DNA from: Pseudomonadota bacterium
GTDB taxonomy: Bacteria > Pseudomonadota > Gammaproteobacteria > Acidiferrobacterales > UBA6901
Direction: 5' to 3'
DNA: 64,000 nucleotides
NCBI GenBank assembly: GCA_021785515.1
Contig: JAJYEX010000005.1
Coordinates: 187,515 to 251,514, forward strand
The position numbers and the translations under genes are program-made. Under the pieces are notes generated by a model. That model saw only the letters and a list, made by a program, of their open reading frames with translations, ran no database searches and was not told the origin of the DNA. This document shows positions 47,762 through 57,939 of this stretch, piece after piece. How positions within the stretch are numbered: position 1 is the first letter of the stretch; each line of letters opens with the position of its first letter.

Positions 47762-47788
47762 AGGCTCGGTGTCCCGGACACCGAGCCT
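47762..47788 (+). terminator. 12-bp perfect hairpin after tRNA-Lys
   Basis: AGGCTCGGTGTC (47762-47773) pairs fully with GACACCGAGCCT (47777-47788) around a 3-base loop. It lies between tRNA-Lys and tRNA-Leu. There is no T-run, so it may be a processing or attenuating structure rather than an intrinsic terminator. Confidence 0.4.
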
Positions 47789-47884
47789 AAGCCATCCTTC
47801 CCGGTCCGCTCTTGCCGGATTCTGCGGCCCCAGCCGGCCGCCGGGGATCGCAGGACGGGTAGCCCCGGGCGCGGATCCCGGGAC

Positions 47885-47969
47885 GCGAATGTGGCGGAAC
47901 TGGTAGACGCGCTGGATTTAGGTTCCAGTGGGGTAACCCGTGGGAGTTCGAGTCTCCCCATTCGCACCA
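47885..47969 (+). tRNA. tRNA-Leu (TAG)
   Basis: 85 bases with encoded CCA and a long variable arm (TGGGGTAACCCGT), as expected for tRNA-Leu. The acceptor GCGAATG pairs with CATTCGC; CTGGA-TTTAGGT-TCCAG gives anticodon TAG. Trigger factor follows 121 bp later. Confidence 0.97.
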
Positions 47970-48090
47970 TTCCTTCCGGATGGCAGCACCCTCCGTTCTT
48001 GGCCTCCCGTCAGCTACACGGTATGATGCAAGACGCACGGTCTGACGGGGTCAGGCCGGCGATAGGGTCTTTCCTGAATAGGATTTCTTG

Positions 48091-49413
48091 ATGCAAATAT
48101 CCGTTGAAGCCACCGGCGGTCTGGGTCGGAGGATGACTGTTGCGCTACCCGCCGAGCGGTTGGAGAGCGAAGTATCCGCCCGCCTGCAGCGTATTCTGAG
48201 AACGTCGCACCTGCCCGGTTTCCGTCCCGGAAAGGCGCCCATGAGGCTTGTCGAGGCCCAGTATGCGGGCAAGATCATGGAGGAAGTCGCGGGCGACCTG
48301 ATCCAGTCCAGTTTCTACGAAGCGGTTGCCGGGCAGGGCCTCAAGCCGGCCGGCGGACCGACCGTGGAGTCGCGATTGCTCAAGCGCGGGGAGGCCTTGC
48401 AGTACACGGTCGTTTTCGAGGTGTATCCCGAAGTGCAGCGGCTGGACATTTCCGGTTCGCGGATCGAGAGACCGGTAAGCGGTATCACCGACGCCGATAT
48501 CGACCGGACTATCGAATCATTGCGTCAGCAGCGCATGACGTGGACCGGGGTGCAGCGCGCCGCGCGCGCCGGTGATCGTCTGGTGATCGATTTCGAGGGC
48601 CGCAAGGGAGGCGTGTCTTTCGAGGGAGGGCGTGCCAAAGGGTTCCGGCTGGTGCTGGGAGACCGCAGCCTGGTGGATGGATTCGAGGAAGGCCTCGTGG
48701 GTGCGATGCCCGGGGAAACCCGTAACATCACAGTGCAGTTTCCGGCCGATTATCGGGACAAGTCCCTGGCCGGCCAGACGGTCGAATTCGAGGTGCGCGT
48801 CAACAGCATCGAGGAGCCGGTGCTGCCAAATGTCGATGACGAGTTCGCGCGCGGGTTCGGCATCAAGGATGCCACCGTGGCTGGACTGCGATCCGAGGTG
48901 CGGGCTAATCTGGAGCGCGAGATGGGCGACCAGGTCCGGGTGCGGGTCCGCGACCAGGTGTTCAATCTGTTGCTGCAGCAGAATGAGCTGCCAGTGCCGG
49001 CGGCCCTGGAGGAGGCGGAGATTGACCGGTTGATCACCGTCGCCGGAGACAACCTCGAGGCTCAGGGTCTTCCTCGCGGCCGTGTCCCGCAGGATCGCGC
49101 CCGCTACGCGGATGAGGCCCGGCGCCGCGTGGCCCTCGGCCTTATACTGGCCGAGATTGTCAGGTCGCGCGGCATGGTGGCTGACCCGTCGCAGGTACGC
49201 GCGCGTGTCGAACGGTTGGCGGAGAGCTACGAATCGCCACAGGAGTTCATTGACTGGCATTACGCAGAGCCAAACCGGCTCTCGCAGATCGAGTCCCTCG
49301 TTCTGGAGGAGCAGGTCGTGACCGTTTTGCTGGAAGCCGCCGACATTCATGATCGTACGATGTCGTTTGAGGAACTGGTGGGACGTAGTCCCGATCGGCA
49401 GGAGACCAGATAG
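48091..49413 (+). CDS. tig: Trigger factor
   Basis: From the ATG at 48091 the chaperone has 440 residues. The ribosome-binding signature is [21 protein letters not shown] (near 37-57). The PPIase (FKBP) domain follows at about 150-240 ([30 protein letters not shown]), and the long helical C-terminal arm ends near residue 430. It binds the ribosome exit tunnel and folds nascent chains in the cytoplasm. It heads the conserved tig-clpP-clpX-lon block. Confidence 0.97.
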   Translation: MQISVEATGGLGRRMTVALPAERLESEVSARLQRILRTSHLPGFRPGKAPMRLVEAQYAGKIMEEVAGDLIQSSFYEAVAGQGLKPAGGPTVESRLLKRGEALQYTVVFEVYPEVQRLDISGSRIERPVSGITDADIDRTIESLRQQRMTWTGVQRAARAGDRLVIDFEGRKGGVSFEGGRAKGFRLVLGDRSLVDGFEEGLVGAMPGETRNITVQFPADYRDKSLAGQTVEFEVRVNSIEEPVLPNVDDEFARGFGIKDATVAGLRSEVRANLEREMGDQVRVRVRDQVFNLLLQQNELPVPAALEEAEIDRLITVAGDNLEAQGLPRGRVPQDRARYADEARRRVALGLILAEIVRSRGMVADPSQVRARVERLAESYESPQEFIDWHYAEPNRLSQIESLVLEEQVVTVLLEAADIHDRTMSFEELVGRSPDRQETR

Positions 49414-49442
49414 AGGTTATGGGATTTCAGCTGGAGGCAGGA

Positions 49443-50078
49443 ATGAGCATGAACGAATTCAACCGTGGCCAGGGTGCGCAGGACGCTCGCGCTCTCGGGC
49501 TGGTGCCAATGGTGATCGAGTCTACCGGTCGCGGCGAGCGCGCCTATGACATCTATTCGCGTATGCTCAAGGAGCGTCTGGTGTTTCTCGTCGGACCGAT
49601 AGAGGACCACATGGCGAACCTGATTGTGGCGCAGCTGCTGTTTTTAGAGTCGGAGAACCCCGACAAGGATATCAACCTCTATATCAACTCCCCCGGCGGG
49701 GCGGTCAATGCCGGACTTGCGATCTACGATACGATGCAGTTCATCAAGCCGGACGTGAGCACGGTCTGCATCGGCCAGGCGGCCAGCATGGGTGCGCTGC
49801 TGCTGGCGGGCGGGGCGAAAGGCAAACGGTTCTGCCTGCCTCATGCGCGCATGATGATCCACCAGCCGCTGGGCGGTTTCCAGGGCCAGGCGACCGATAT
49901 TGACATCCATGCCAGGGAGATTCTGCGGGTGCGGGAGCGGTTGAACCACATCCTGGCCAGGCATACGGGTCAAAATCTGGCGAAGATTGAGCAAGATACG
50001 GAGCGCGATAATTTTATGGACGGGCCGGAAGCGGTGACGTACGGCCTGGTTGATTCGGTGATCGAAAAGCGCGCCTGA
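49443..50078 (+). CDS. clpP: ATP-dependent Clp protease proteolytic subunit
   Basis: The ATG at 49443 (GGAGG five bases upstream) gives 211 residues; an in-frame ATG at 49419 is less likely. The catalytic triad is S115 ([10 protein letters not shown]), H140 (MMIHQPLGG) and D189 (TERDNF), at the E. coli spacing. The short N-terminal propeptide is removed by self-cleavage in homologues. It forms the barrel protease with ClpX, encoded 101 bp downstream. Confidence 0.97.
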   Translation: MSMNEFNRGQGAQDARALGLVPMVIESTGRGERAYDIYSRMLKERLVFLVGPIEDHMANLIVAQLLFLESENPDKDINLYINSPGGAVNAGLAIYDTMQFIKPDVSTVCIGQAASMGALLLAGGAKGKRFCLPHARMMIHQPLGGFQGQATDIDIHAREILRVRERLNHILARHTGQNLAKIEQDTERDNFMDGPEAVTYGLVDSVIEKRA

Positions 50079-50179
50079 ACGAGTTATGCTATATAGTTGA
50101 TAGAGGGCCATGGGGCTTGCAATCTGCGGTGTGGGTAGGCATTTTGTGAATAACCCTCCAGGGCTATAGTGAGGCTGAG

Positions 50180-51481
50180 ATGGCTGACGACAACCACGGC
50201 GACCGGGGTAACGGGAAGAGCGAAAAGCTCTTGTATTGCTCGTTCTGCGGCAAAAGCCAGCACGAAGTGCGCAAGCTCATTGCCGGGCCCTCCGTTTTCG
50301 TCTGCGATGAATGCGTGGAATTGTGCAATGACATCATCCGCGAAGAGGTCCAGGAGGAGTCCAGCGCTGCGGCCGCAAAGAGCAAGTTCCCGACTCCTAA
50401 AGAGATCTGCCAGATTCTCGACGAATACGTAATCGGACAGCCGAATGCCAAGAAAGTCCTGTCGGTGGCTGTCTACAATCACTACAAGCGCATCGAAAAC
50501 GAGAGCAATATCGGGGACGTCGAACTCTCGAAGAGCAATATCCTGCTGATTGGTCCGACCGGATCCGGCAAGACGCTGCTGGCGGAGACGCTCGCGCGGC
50601 TGCTCAACGTGCCGTTTACGATTGCCGATGCGACTACCCTCACTGAAGCGGGTTACGTGGGTGAGGACGTCGAGAACATCATCCAGAAACTGCTCCAGAA
50701 GTGCGACTACGACGTCGAGAAGGCACAGAAGGGAATTGTCTACATCGACGAGATTGACAAGATCTCGCGCAAGTCCGACAACCCTTCGATAACCCGGGAC
50801 GTTTCCGGGGAGGGTGTGCAGCAGGCGCTGCTCAAGCTGATCGAGGGCACCATCGCCTCGGTGCCGCCGCAGGGCGGCCGCAAGCATCCGCAGCAGGAGT
50901 TTCTGCAGGTGGATACCCGCAACATCCTGTTTATCTGCGGCGGCGCATTTTCGGGCCTGGAGCGGGTGATCCGGGATCGCTCTGAAAAAGGCGGTATCGG
51001 CTTCAGCGCGGACATCAAGAGCAAGACCGCGAACCGGGCAGCCGGGGAGGTGTTGCGTGCTGTCGAGCCTGAGGATCTCATCAAGTATGGTCTTATCCCG
51101 GAGTTCGTGGGACGGTTGCCGGTGGTGGCGATACTGGATGAGCTCGATGAACAGGCACTCATCCGGATCCTCACTGAGCCCAAGAACGCGCTGATCAAGC
51201 AGTACCAGAAGCTCATGAAGCTTGAGGGCGTTGAGCTCGAAGTGAGAACCGATGCGCTTATTGCTGTCGCCAGGCGCGCGATGGAGCGCAAGACCGGAGC
51301 GCGGGGCCTGCGCTCCATCCTGGAAGCGGCGCTGCTCGATACGATGTTCGAGCTGCCGTCGGTCGACGACGTCCGGAAGGTGGTCGTCGAGGAAGGCGTG
51401 ATCAAGGACGGCTCCAAGCCGCTCGTGATCTATGCCGATGGCGAGGATCAGAGCCACAGGCGCGCATCAACCCGTACCTGA
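50180..51481 (+). CDS. clpX: ATP-dependent Clp protease ATP-binding subunit ClpX
   Basis: The 433-residue AAA+ unfoldase has the zinc-binding domain (C20, C23, C42, C45), Walker A GPTGSGKT (near 122-129), Walker [10 protein letters not shown], and the RVIRDRSEK and GFSADI regions of ClpX. The ClpP-docking loop IGF-type tripeptide appears as IGF in GGIGFSAD. It delivers tagged substrates to ClpP. Confidence 0.97.
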   Translation: MADDNHGDRGNGKSEKLLYCSFCGKSQHEVRKLIAGPSVFVCDECVELCNDIIREEVQEESSAAAAKSKFPTPKEICQILDEYVIGQPNAKKVLSVAVYNHYKRIENESNIGDVELSKSNILLIGPTGSGKTLLAETLARLLNVPFTIADATTLTEAGYVGEDVENIIQKLLQKCDYDVEKAQKGIVYIDEIDKISRKSDNPSITRDVSGEGVQQALLKLIEGTIASVPPQGGRKHPQQEFLQVDTRNILFICGGAFSGLERVIRDRSEKGGIGFSADIKSKTANRAAGEVLRAVEPEDLIKYGLIPEFVGRLPVVAILDELDEQALIRILTEPKNALIKQYQKLMKLEGVELEVRTDALIAVARRAMERKTGARGLRSILEAALLDTMFELPSVDDVRKVVVEEGVIKDGSKPLVIYADGEDQSHRRASTRT

Positions 51482-51626
51482 CCAGAGGTAGCGCGGGTTT
51501 GGTGGGTGGTGTTTCGCGGCTGTTCTGACAGCGCTTCTCCGGCGCGGCTATTGAAATCGCGCGCGAATGTCCCCAGACTACTCCAAATGCAGTTGCCGGA
51601 ATCGGCCGCCAATCCTTGCATCAGGC

Positions 51627-51649
51627 GTTGGACCGGGACCGAACCCCAT
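51627..51649 (+). promoter_or_regulatory. Weak sigma-32-like promoter candidate for lon
   Basis: CCCCAT followed by GT (51644-51651) is a good heat-shock -10 element; the -35 side (GTTGGAC, 51627-51633) is a poor match to CTTGAAA at 10 bp spacing. lon is a heat-shock gene in many proteobacteria and its start codon is about 50 bp downstream. Confidence 0.28.
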
Positions 51650-51702
51650 GTCTCAGTCGGGCCGGTGCGCCTGAATCGCCAGAACCGAGGTATTTTTCTT
51701 AT

Positions 51703-54132
51703 ATGACGCAGGAAACCAAATCTCAGGCCCCCGCCGGTTCGGCGATCACTCTCCCGGTGCTTCCGCTGCGTGACGTGGTCGTCTTTCCGTACATGGTCAT
51801 CCCGCTGTTTGTCGGACGTAAGAAATCCATCAAGGCGCTGGAGCAGGCCATGGAGTCCGGCAAGCAGATTATGCTGGTGGCGCAGCGAAGCGCCTCGGAC
51901 GACGATCCGGTTCCGGAACAGATTCATGAAATTGGCACCATCGCCAGCATTCTGCAGCTGCTCAAGCTGCCGGACGGTACCGTCAAGGTGTTGGTCGAGG
52001 GCGAGCAGCGTGCCCGGGTTCGCGAGTTTATTGAGACCGCGGAGTACTTTTCTGCGGAGGTCGTGACCTTGGCGTCGGAGACGGTCGACGACAAGGAAGG
52101 GGAAGCGCTCATGCGCTCGGTACTGGCCGAGTTTGACCAGTACGTCAAGCTCAATATGAAGATCCCGCCCGAACTGCTTACCTCTCTTGCAGGCATCGAT
52201 GATCCGGGGCGTCTGGCTGATGCCATTGCCGCGCACCTGAGCCTGAAGATCGAGGAGAAGCAGCAGATCCTCGAGATGCAGGGTGTGCGTGAGCGCCTGG
52301 AGCACATACTCGGTGTGATGGAGACCGAGATCGACCTGCTCCAGGTTGAAAAGCGCATCCGCGGACGGGTCAAGCGCCAGATGGAGAAGAGCCAGCGCGA
52401 GTATTACCTGAACGAACAGATGAAGGCGATCCAGAAGGAGTTGGGCGAGCTCGAGGAGGCGCCTAACGAAGCCGAGGAGCTGGCGCAGAAGATCGAGAAG
52501 GCGGGCATGCCGAAAGAGGCCAAGGAAAAGGCCCAGGCCGAACTGAACAAGTTGAAGCTGATGTCACCGATGGCTGCCGAGGCTACGGTGGTGCGCAACT
52601 ACATCGACTGGCTGCTCAACGTTCCCTGGAAGAAGCGCACCAAGATCCGCAAGGATCTGGCGGCCGCGGAAAAAATACTGGAGGCCGATCATTACGGCCT
52701 CGAGAAGGTCAAGGAACGCATTCTGGAGTATCTGGCAGTTCAGCAGCGCGTCAACAAGCTTAAGGGACCGATCCTGTGTCTGGTGGGGCCGCCGGGGGTG
52801 GGCAAGACTTCACTGGGGCAGTCGCTTGCGCGCGCCACCAACCGGAAGTTTGTCCGTATATCGCTCGGTGGTGTACGCGATGAGGCCGAGATTCGCGGCC
52901 ATCGGCGGACCTATATCGGGTCGTTGCCCGGAAAAGTCGTCCAGAACATGGCGAAAGTCAAGGTGCGCAACCCGCTGTTCATGCTTGACGAAGTGGACAA
53001 GATGTCGATGGATTTTCGCGGTGATCCGTCCTCGGCGCTGCTGGAGGTTCTGGATCCGGAGCAGAATCACGCCTTCGGCGACCACTATCTCGAGGTGGAT
53101 TACGACCTGTCTGACGTCATGTTCGTGGCCACTGCCAACAGCCTTAATATTCCGGCTCCGCTGCTCGATCGCATGGAGGTCATCCGTCTGTCGGGTTACA
53201 CCGAGGACGAGAAGATTAATATCGCCATGCGTTATCTCGTGTCCAAGCAGCGCAAGAACAACGGTCTGAAGGAATCCGAGATCACCATTTCGGAGAGCGC
53301 CGTGCGGGATATAGTGCGTTATTACACGCGGGAGGCAGGCGTACGTAGTCTTGAGCGGGAGATTTCCAAGATCTTCCGCAAGGTGGCCAAGGAACTGCTG
53401 CTCGGGAAAAAGAGCGTCAAGGTCAACGTAACGGCCAAGAACCTGGAGAAGTATCTGGGGGTGCGGCGTTACCGATACGGTGTTGCCGAACAGACCAACC
53501 AGGTGGGGCAGGTGACGGGGCTCGCCTGGACCGAGGTCGGCGGTGAACTGCTGACGGTGGAGAGTGTCATCGTGCCCGGCAAGGGCCGGCTTACCATCAC
53601 GGGCAAGCTTGGTGATGTGATGCAGGAGTCCATTCAGGCCGCCATGAGCGTGGTGCGCAGCCGTGCAGCCGCGCTGGGAATACCGGTGGACTTTTATCAG
53701 AAGCACGATTTCCATGTACACGTGCCGGAAGGCGCCACGCCCAAGGACGGACCGAGCGCCGGTATCGCGATGTGCACCGCCATGGTCTCAGCCCTTACGC
53801 GCATACCGGTGCGGGCTGACGTGGCCATGACCGGGGAAATCACGCTACGCGGCGAGGTGTTACCGATTGGGGGGCTCAAGGAGAAGTTGCTGGCGGCGCA
53901 CCGCGGTGGCATCAAGATCGTGGTCATTCCGGAGGAAAACCGCAAGGACCTGGTAGACATCCCGAAGAATGTCCGGGACGGTCTCGATATCCGGCCATAC
54001 CGCTGGATCGATGAGGTGCTCGAGACGGCGCTGGAACGGCCGCCCGAGCCGCTGAAGGAGTCGGAGTCGGGGGCGTCGTCGGAGGCGGTGGAGGAGAAGC
54101 CGGAAGCAGCCAAGGTACTTACCACGCACTGA
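51703..54132 (+). CDS. lon: ATP-dependent Lon protease
   Basis: The ATG at 51703 gives 809 residues; the longer frame from 51616 has no coding character before it. The LON substrate domain starts [20 protein letters not shown], Walker A is GPPGVGKTS (near 364-371), and the protease domain holds the Ser-Lys dyad, with S685 in [11 protein letters not shown] and a lysine near 728. It degrades misfolded and regulatory proteins in the cytoplasm. The C-terminal 25 residues are Glu/Ser/Pro-rich and not conserved. hupB follows, as usual. Confidence 0.97.
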   Translation: MTQETKSQAPAGSAITLPVLPLRDVVVFPYMVIPLFVGRKKSIKALEQAMESGKQIMLVAQRSASDDDPVPEQIHEIGTIASILQLLKLPDGTVKVLVEGEQRARVREFIETAEYFSAEVVTLASETVDDKEGEALMRSVLAEFDQYVKLNMKIPPELLTSLAGIDDPGRLADAIAAHLSLKIEEKQQILEMQGVRERLEHILGVMETEIDLLQVEKRIRGRVKRQMEKSQREYYLNEQMKAIQKELGELEEAPNEAEELAQKIEKAGMPKEAKEKAQAELNKLKLMSPMAAEATVVRNYIDWLLNVPWKKRTKIRKDLAAAEKILEADHYGLEKVKERILEYLAVQQRVNKLKGPILCLVGPPGVGKTSLGQSLARATNRKFVRISLGGVRDEAEIRGHRRTYIGSLPGKVVQNMAKVKVRNPLFMLDEVDKMSMDFRGDPSSALLEVLDPEQNHAFGDHYLEVDYDLSDVMFVATANSLNIPAPLLDRMEVIRLSGYTEDEKINIAMRYLVSKQRKNNGLKESEITISESAVRDIVRYYTREAGVRSLEREISKIFRKVAKELLLGKKSVKVNVTAKNLEKYLGVRRYRYGVAEQTNQVGQVTGLAWTEVGGELLTVESVIVPGKGRLTITGKLGDVMQESIQAAMSVVRSRAAALGIPVDFYQKHDFHVHVPEGATPKDGPSAGIAMCTAMVSALTRIPVRADVAMTGEITLRGEVLPIGGLKEKLLAAHRGGIKIVVIPEENRKDLVDIPKNVRDGLDIRPYRWIDEVLETALERPPEPLKESESGASSEAVEEKPEAAKVLTTH

Positions 54133-54376
54133 TCGAACTCGTCCTTGCACGCGATGCCTGAGGATAGCGCGGCGCCGGGTGATGTGTTATTGTAAATCCA
54201 CCGATAAATTAAGGGTACGCGTGTGCTGCCGCGGTACCCGGCCGCGACGCTGGCGTTCCTCAGGACTTCAAGAATGCGCAGGGATGGTGTGGCGGCCCTG
54301 GTGGTCGGTGCGCTGGCGGCGAAGATGCCGGGAGTCGGCGCCACTACTTGGTGCATTGATCTAGGGGAAAAGGAAA

Positions 54377-54649
54377 ATGAATAAAGCCGAACTGGTCGAC
54401 AAAATCATCGAAGCAACGGATCTGAACAAGGCCTCGGCGGCACGGGCAGTGGATGCAGTGTTTGATACGATCACGAGTGCCCTGAAGAGCGGCGATCAGG
54501 TGACGATCGTCGGGTTTGGAACCTTTTCGGTGAGCAGCCGCGCCGAGCGTGCCGGGCGCAATCCGCAGACCGGTCAGACGATCACGATTCCCGCCTCGAA
54601 AAACCCCAAGTTCAAGGCTGGTAAAGGCCTGAAGGATGCCGTAAACTAG
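54377..54649 (+). CDS. hupB: DNA-binding protein HU-beta
   Basis: The 90-residue protein is a typical [22 protein letters not shown] start, [21 protein letters not shown] with the DNA-binding arm, and [12 protein letters not shown] end. GGGGAAAAGGA lies before the ATG. HU dimers bend and compact DNA. The order lon-hupB-(tRNAs)-ppiD is common in Gammaproteobacteria. Confidence 0.97.
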   Translation: MNKAELVDKIIEATDLNKASAARAVDAVFDTITSALKSGDQVTIVGFGTFSVSSRAERAGRNPQTGQTITIPASKNPKFKAGKGLKDAVN

Positions 54650-54659
54650 CGCACCTTTC

Positions 54660-54735
54660 GGGTGCTTAGCTCAGCTGGTAGAGCGTCGCCCTTACAAGGC
54701 GAATGTCGGGGGTTCGAACCCCTCAGCACCCACCA
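54660..54735 (+). tRNA. tRNA-Val (TAC)
   Basis: 76 bases with encoded CCA, 10 bp after hupB. The acceptor GGGTGCT pairs with AGCACCC; the anticodon arm TCGCC-CTTACAA-GGCGA gives TAC. Confidence 0.97.
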
Positions 54736-54761
54736 CGTTGTTGCGGAACATTCAAAGACCT

Positions 54762-54838
54762 GGAGTGGTAGTTCAGTTGGTTAGAATACCGGCCTGTCAC
54801 GCCGGGGGTCGCGGGTTCGAGTCCCGTCCACTCCGCCA
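54762..54838 (+). tRNA. tRNA-Asp (GTC)
   Basis: 77 bases with encoded CCA. The acceptor GGAGTGG pairs with CCACTCC; the anticodon arm CCGGC-CTGTCAC-GCCGG gives GTC. Probably one transcript with tRNA-Val. Confidence 0.97.
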
Positions 54839-54845
54839 GTGGCCT

Positions 54846-54881
54846 GAAGGGCGAGTGGCGGCACTCGCCCTTCTGCGTTTT
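54846..54881 (+). terminator. Rho-independent terminator after tRNA-Asp
   Basis: GAAGGGCGAGTG (54846-54857) and CACTCGCCCTTC (54862-54873) form a perfect 12-bp stem with a GCGG loop, followed by TGCGTTTT. It ends the hupB/tRNA transcript seven bases after tRNA-Asp. Confidence 0.65.
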
Positions 54882-54963
54882 GGCAGATCGGACGTCCGCG
54901 TACCGGTCACTGCAGGGCTGCTGTCCTTCAAACGTACGCCCGTCGCAACTGGATTCTGATTGC

Positions 54964-56880
54964 ATGCTTACAACCATCCACGAAAAGACCAAGGGCTGGA
55001 TCACATCGGTTATCCTTGGACTGATCACCATCCCCTTTGCCCTGTGGGGCGTCAATTCCTACTTCCAGTATACCGGCGGAACGAGCGTTGCGACCGTGAA
55101 TGGAAAACGCATCAGTGTCGCGGCTTACCAGAATGACCTGGAACGCCAGCAGGCCATCGTTGAGCAGGAGATGGGCCAGGAGTTTGATCCGCGCGTCATC
55201 GAGTCGGCCGGATTCAAGAAGCAGGTTTTGAACAGCCTGATTGACCAGGTGCTGCTGGACCATGTGGCGGCGTCTGAAGGTTATCGCATCAGCAACACCG
55301 ATCTTGCGGAATACATCCGGCATGCCCCCCAATTCCGCGCAGACGGCAGGTTCAGTCCCCGGCTCTACCGCAACTTCGTGCGGAGCAAAGGTTACGGGGT
55401 ACGGCAGTTCGAGGCGCGCCTGCGGGAGTTGCGCATCCGGCAACAGATCGAGGTCGGGCTTGCGGCGGGCACGATCGTGACCGATGACGATTTGGCGAAT
55501 TTGGTGCGTCTGATGGGCGAGACGCGGGTGATCTCATATGCCCTGTTCGGGCCACAGCAGTTCATGGCGGGCCTGAAAATCGCTCCGGCGGAGATTAAAG
55601 CCTACTACGAGGCCAATCTACACCAGTACGAGACGCCCGAGGAAGTCCGCGTGCAGTATGTGGAGTTCTCGGCAGCCGGACTGGAAAAGACCCTGCACCC
55701 CACTGCACAGCAGCTTCAGCAGTCTTACCAGAACAATATCGGCAGCTACACGACCCCAGAGGAGCGCCGCGCCAGCCATATTCTCATCGCCCTTCCGCCG
55801 AACGCGTCTGCGCAGGCGGCGGCCAAGGCCCTGGCCAAGGCCCAGAGCATCCGTGCCGAGCTGCTGCACGGCGCGAATTTCGCAACGCTGGCCAGGAAAT
55901 ACTCGGCGGATACGGTGTCCGCGGCCAGGGGCGGGGATCTCGGTTTCCTGACGCCGGGGTCGCTTGATAAGAGCTTCATGACTGCGCTGTTCAGCCTGAA
56001 GAAACCGGGCGACATCAGCGAGCCGGTGCGCACCCGTTTCGGGTACCACATCATTAAGCTGACTGCCATCCATCCGGCCGTGACCGCGCCGTACGCCCAG
56101 GTCAAGAACCAGGTGGCTGCCAACTGGCGCAAGCGCCACGCGGTGGATCTTTATTACAGTGAAGCTGACCAGTTCCGGAACCTGATCTTCGAGCAGTCCG
56201 ACAGTCTGAAACCGGCGGCCAAGGCCTACGGCCTGAAGATCGGCGAGAGCGGCTGGTTCCCGCGCTCGGGTGGCCCGGGTATTGCGGCAAATGCGAAGGT
56301 AGTGGCGGCCGCGTTCGATCGGGATGTGCTGTCGCAGGGACACAACAGCCGTGGCATAAGTCTCGGGTCCCATACCCTGCTCGCAATCCGCGATGTCGCG
56401 CACCGGCCGGCGTCCGTCCGGTCCCTGGCGGCAGTGAGCGGCCAGATCCGTAAGGTGCTGCTGATGAAAGCGGCACTGGCCAGGGCGGCCGGGGCGGAAT
56501 CACAGATGCTGCAGTCGCTGAACCCGCACACCTCCCTGGCAGCGGCTGCGCACCGCGCAGGCCTGAAGGTGATTGGTCCGGTCACCGTCACGCGCAACGG
56601 CAACGGTGACCTTCCTGCGGCGCTGGTCGAAGCCGCGTTCCGCTCCGCTGACCCCCAGGGTAGCCACCCGGTGTACGGCGGAGCAGACCTGGGGAGTGAC
56701 GGCTATGCGGTATTTGCCCTCACGCAAGTCACGCCGGGCAGCATGGCGACGGCCACGAAGGGCCTGAAGGACCGGGCGGCCCGCATACTGGCGCAACGCC
56801 GCGGTGGCGACTATTTTGCCGACTATCTGAACGGATTGCGCCAGAAGGCGAAGATCAAGATTAACCGCAAACTGCTCTAG
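54964..56880 (+). CDS. ppiD: Periplasmic folding chaperone PpiD (SurA_N/PpiC family)
   Basis: The ATG at 54964 gives 638 residues; the frame open from 54880 begins in the tRNA terminator. One membrane helix (about 12-34) anchors the protein with its bulk in the periplasm. A SurA-like N-terminal domain and a PpiC rotamase domain at about 264-369 (RRASHILIALP, RGGDLGFLTPGSLDKSFM, RFGYHIIKL) follow. It helps proteins leaving the Sec translocon fold. Position after hupB is the conserved one. Confidence 0.94.
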   Translation: MLTTIHEKTKGWITSVILGLITIPFALWGVNSYFQYTGGTSVATVNGKRISVAAYQNDLERQQAIVEQEMGQEFDPRVIESAGFKKQVLNSLIDQVLLDHVAASEGYRISNTDLAEYIRHAPQFRADGRFSPRLYRNFVRSKGYGVRQFEARLRELRIRQQIEVGLAAGTIVTDDDLANLVRLMGETRVISYALFGPQQFMAGLKIAPAEIKAYYEANLHQYETPEEVRVQYVEFSAAGLEKTLHPTAQQLQQSYQNNIGSYTTPEERRASHILIALPPNASAQAAAKALAKAQSIRAELLHGANFATLARKYSADTVSAARGGDLGFLTPGSLDKSFMTALFSLKKPGDISEPVRTRFGYHIIKLTAIHPAVTAPYAQVKNQVAANWRKRHAVDLYYSEADQFRNLIFEQSDSLKPAAKAYGLKIGESGWFPRSGGPGIAANAKVVAAAFDRDVLSQGHNSRGISLGSHTLLAIRDVAHRPASVRSLAAVSGQIRKVLLMKAALARAAGAESQMLQSLNPHTSLAAAAHRAGLKVIGPVTVTRNGNGDLPAALVEAAFRSADPQGSHPVYGGADLGSDGYAVFALTQVTPGSMATATKGLKDRAARILAQRRGGDYFADYLNGLRQKAKIKINRKLL

Positions 56881-56889
56881 GGCGCGGGT

Positions 56890-57678
56890 TCAGGCGAAGC
56901 TGTGGCCGATCCCCACGGTGTTGAAGCCGGCATCCACATAGGTGATTTCACCGGTGATGCCGGAGGCCAGGTCGGAGCACAGGAACGCCGCGGCGTTGCC
57001 CACCTCCTCTATGGTCACACCACGTCCGAGCGGCGTGGATCTCTCGTAGTAGTCCAGCATTTTCTTGAAATCGCTGATGCCGGCGGCAGCCAGGGTGCGG
57101 ATCGGTCCGGCCGATATCCCGTTTACCCGGATGCCCTCCGGGCCGAGCGATTGCGCCAGGTAGCGCACGTTGGCCTCGAGGCTTGCCTTCGCCAGCCCCA
57201 TGACATTGTAATGGGGAATGGAGCGTACCGCCCCGATGTAGGACAGGGTGAGGAGGGCGCCCGCGCGTCCCGCCATCAGGGGGCGTCCGGCCTTGGCCAG
57301 GGCGGCGAAGCTGTAGGAGCTGATGTCGTGGGCGGTGAGGAACCCGGAGCGGGTCACGGCGTCTATGTAGGAGCCGCTCAATTCTTCGCGCGGGGCATAG
57401 GCAACCGAATGTACGATGATATCCATCCGATCCCACTGCCGGGCGAGACTGTCGAAGACATCCTGGATCTCGGTATCGCTGCCGACGTCGCAGGGCAGGA
57501 CGATCGAGGACGCCGTCTCATCGGCGAGTTTCCGGACCCGTGACAGAAGCTTCTCATTCTGGTAGGTATACGCGAGTTCGGCGCCTTCCCGATGCATGGC
57601 CTTGGCTATGCCGCTCGCAATGGAGCGTTCGCTTGCGACGCCGACAATCAGTGCCCGTTTTCCGGCGAGGAATCCCAT
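56890..57678 (-). CDS. fabI: Enoyl-[acyl-carrier-protein] reductase (NADH)
   Basis: The 262-residue short-chain dehydrogenase has the FabI start [20 protein letters not shown] and the active-site Tyr-x6-Lys in [13 protein letters not shown] (Y156, K163 as in E. coli). [15 protein letters not shown] is the substrate loop. It makes the final reduction in each fatty-acid elongation round and is the target of triclosan in other species. It converges on ppiD with a 9-bp gap. Confidence 0.96.
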   Translation of the reverse strand: MGFLAGKRALIVGVASERSIASGIAKAMHREGAELAYTYQNEKLLSRVRKLADETASSIVLPCDVGSDTEIQDVFDSLARQWDRMDIIVHSVAYAPREELSGSYIDAVTRSGFLTAHDISSYSFAALAKAGRPLMAGRAGALLTLSYIGAVRSIPHYNVMGLAKASLEANVRYLAQSLGPEGIRVNGISAGPIRTLAAAGISDFKKMLDYYERSTPLGRGVTIEEVGNAAAFLCSDLASGITGEITYVDAGFNTVGIGHSFA

Positions 57679-57939
57679 GGTGAATTACCTGTATCCGTCA
57701 TTGTGTGATGCACGACCGGCCACGGTTCTACGACCATCGCCGGAGGAGATGAAGGCGCTACACTACCGGAATTTGACGCAGGCTGGAAGGGAGGAACCCG
57801 GGGTCGCGGACCGGACCGCGGTGGTTGGTCGAATCACCCGGCAGAGCTCTCTCAGCCGGCGGCGCTATGCCGTCAGCCGGCTTTCGCTGCGGCGGACTGA
57901 CCAGCGGGTTGGATACAGTCCAGGGATTGTCTGCGCGGC

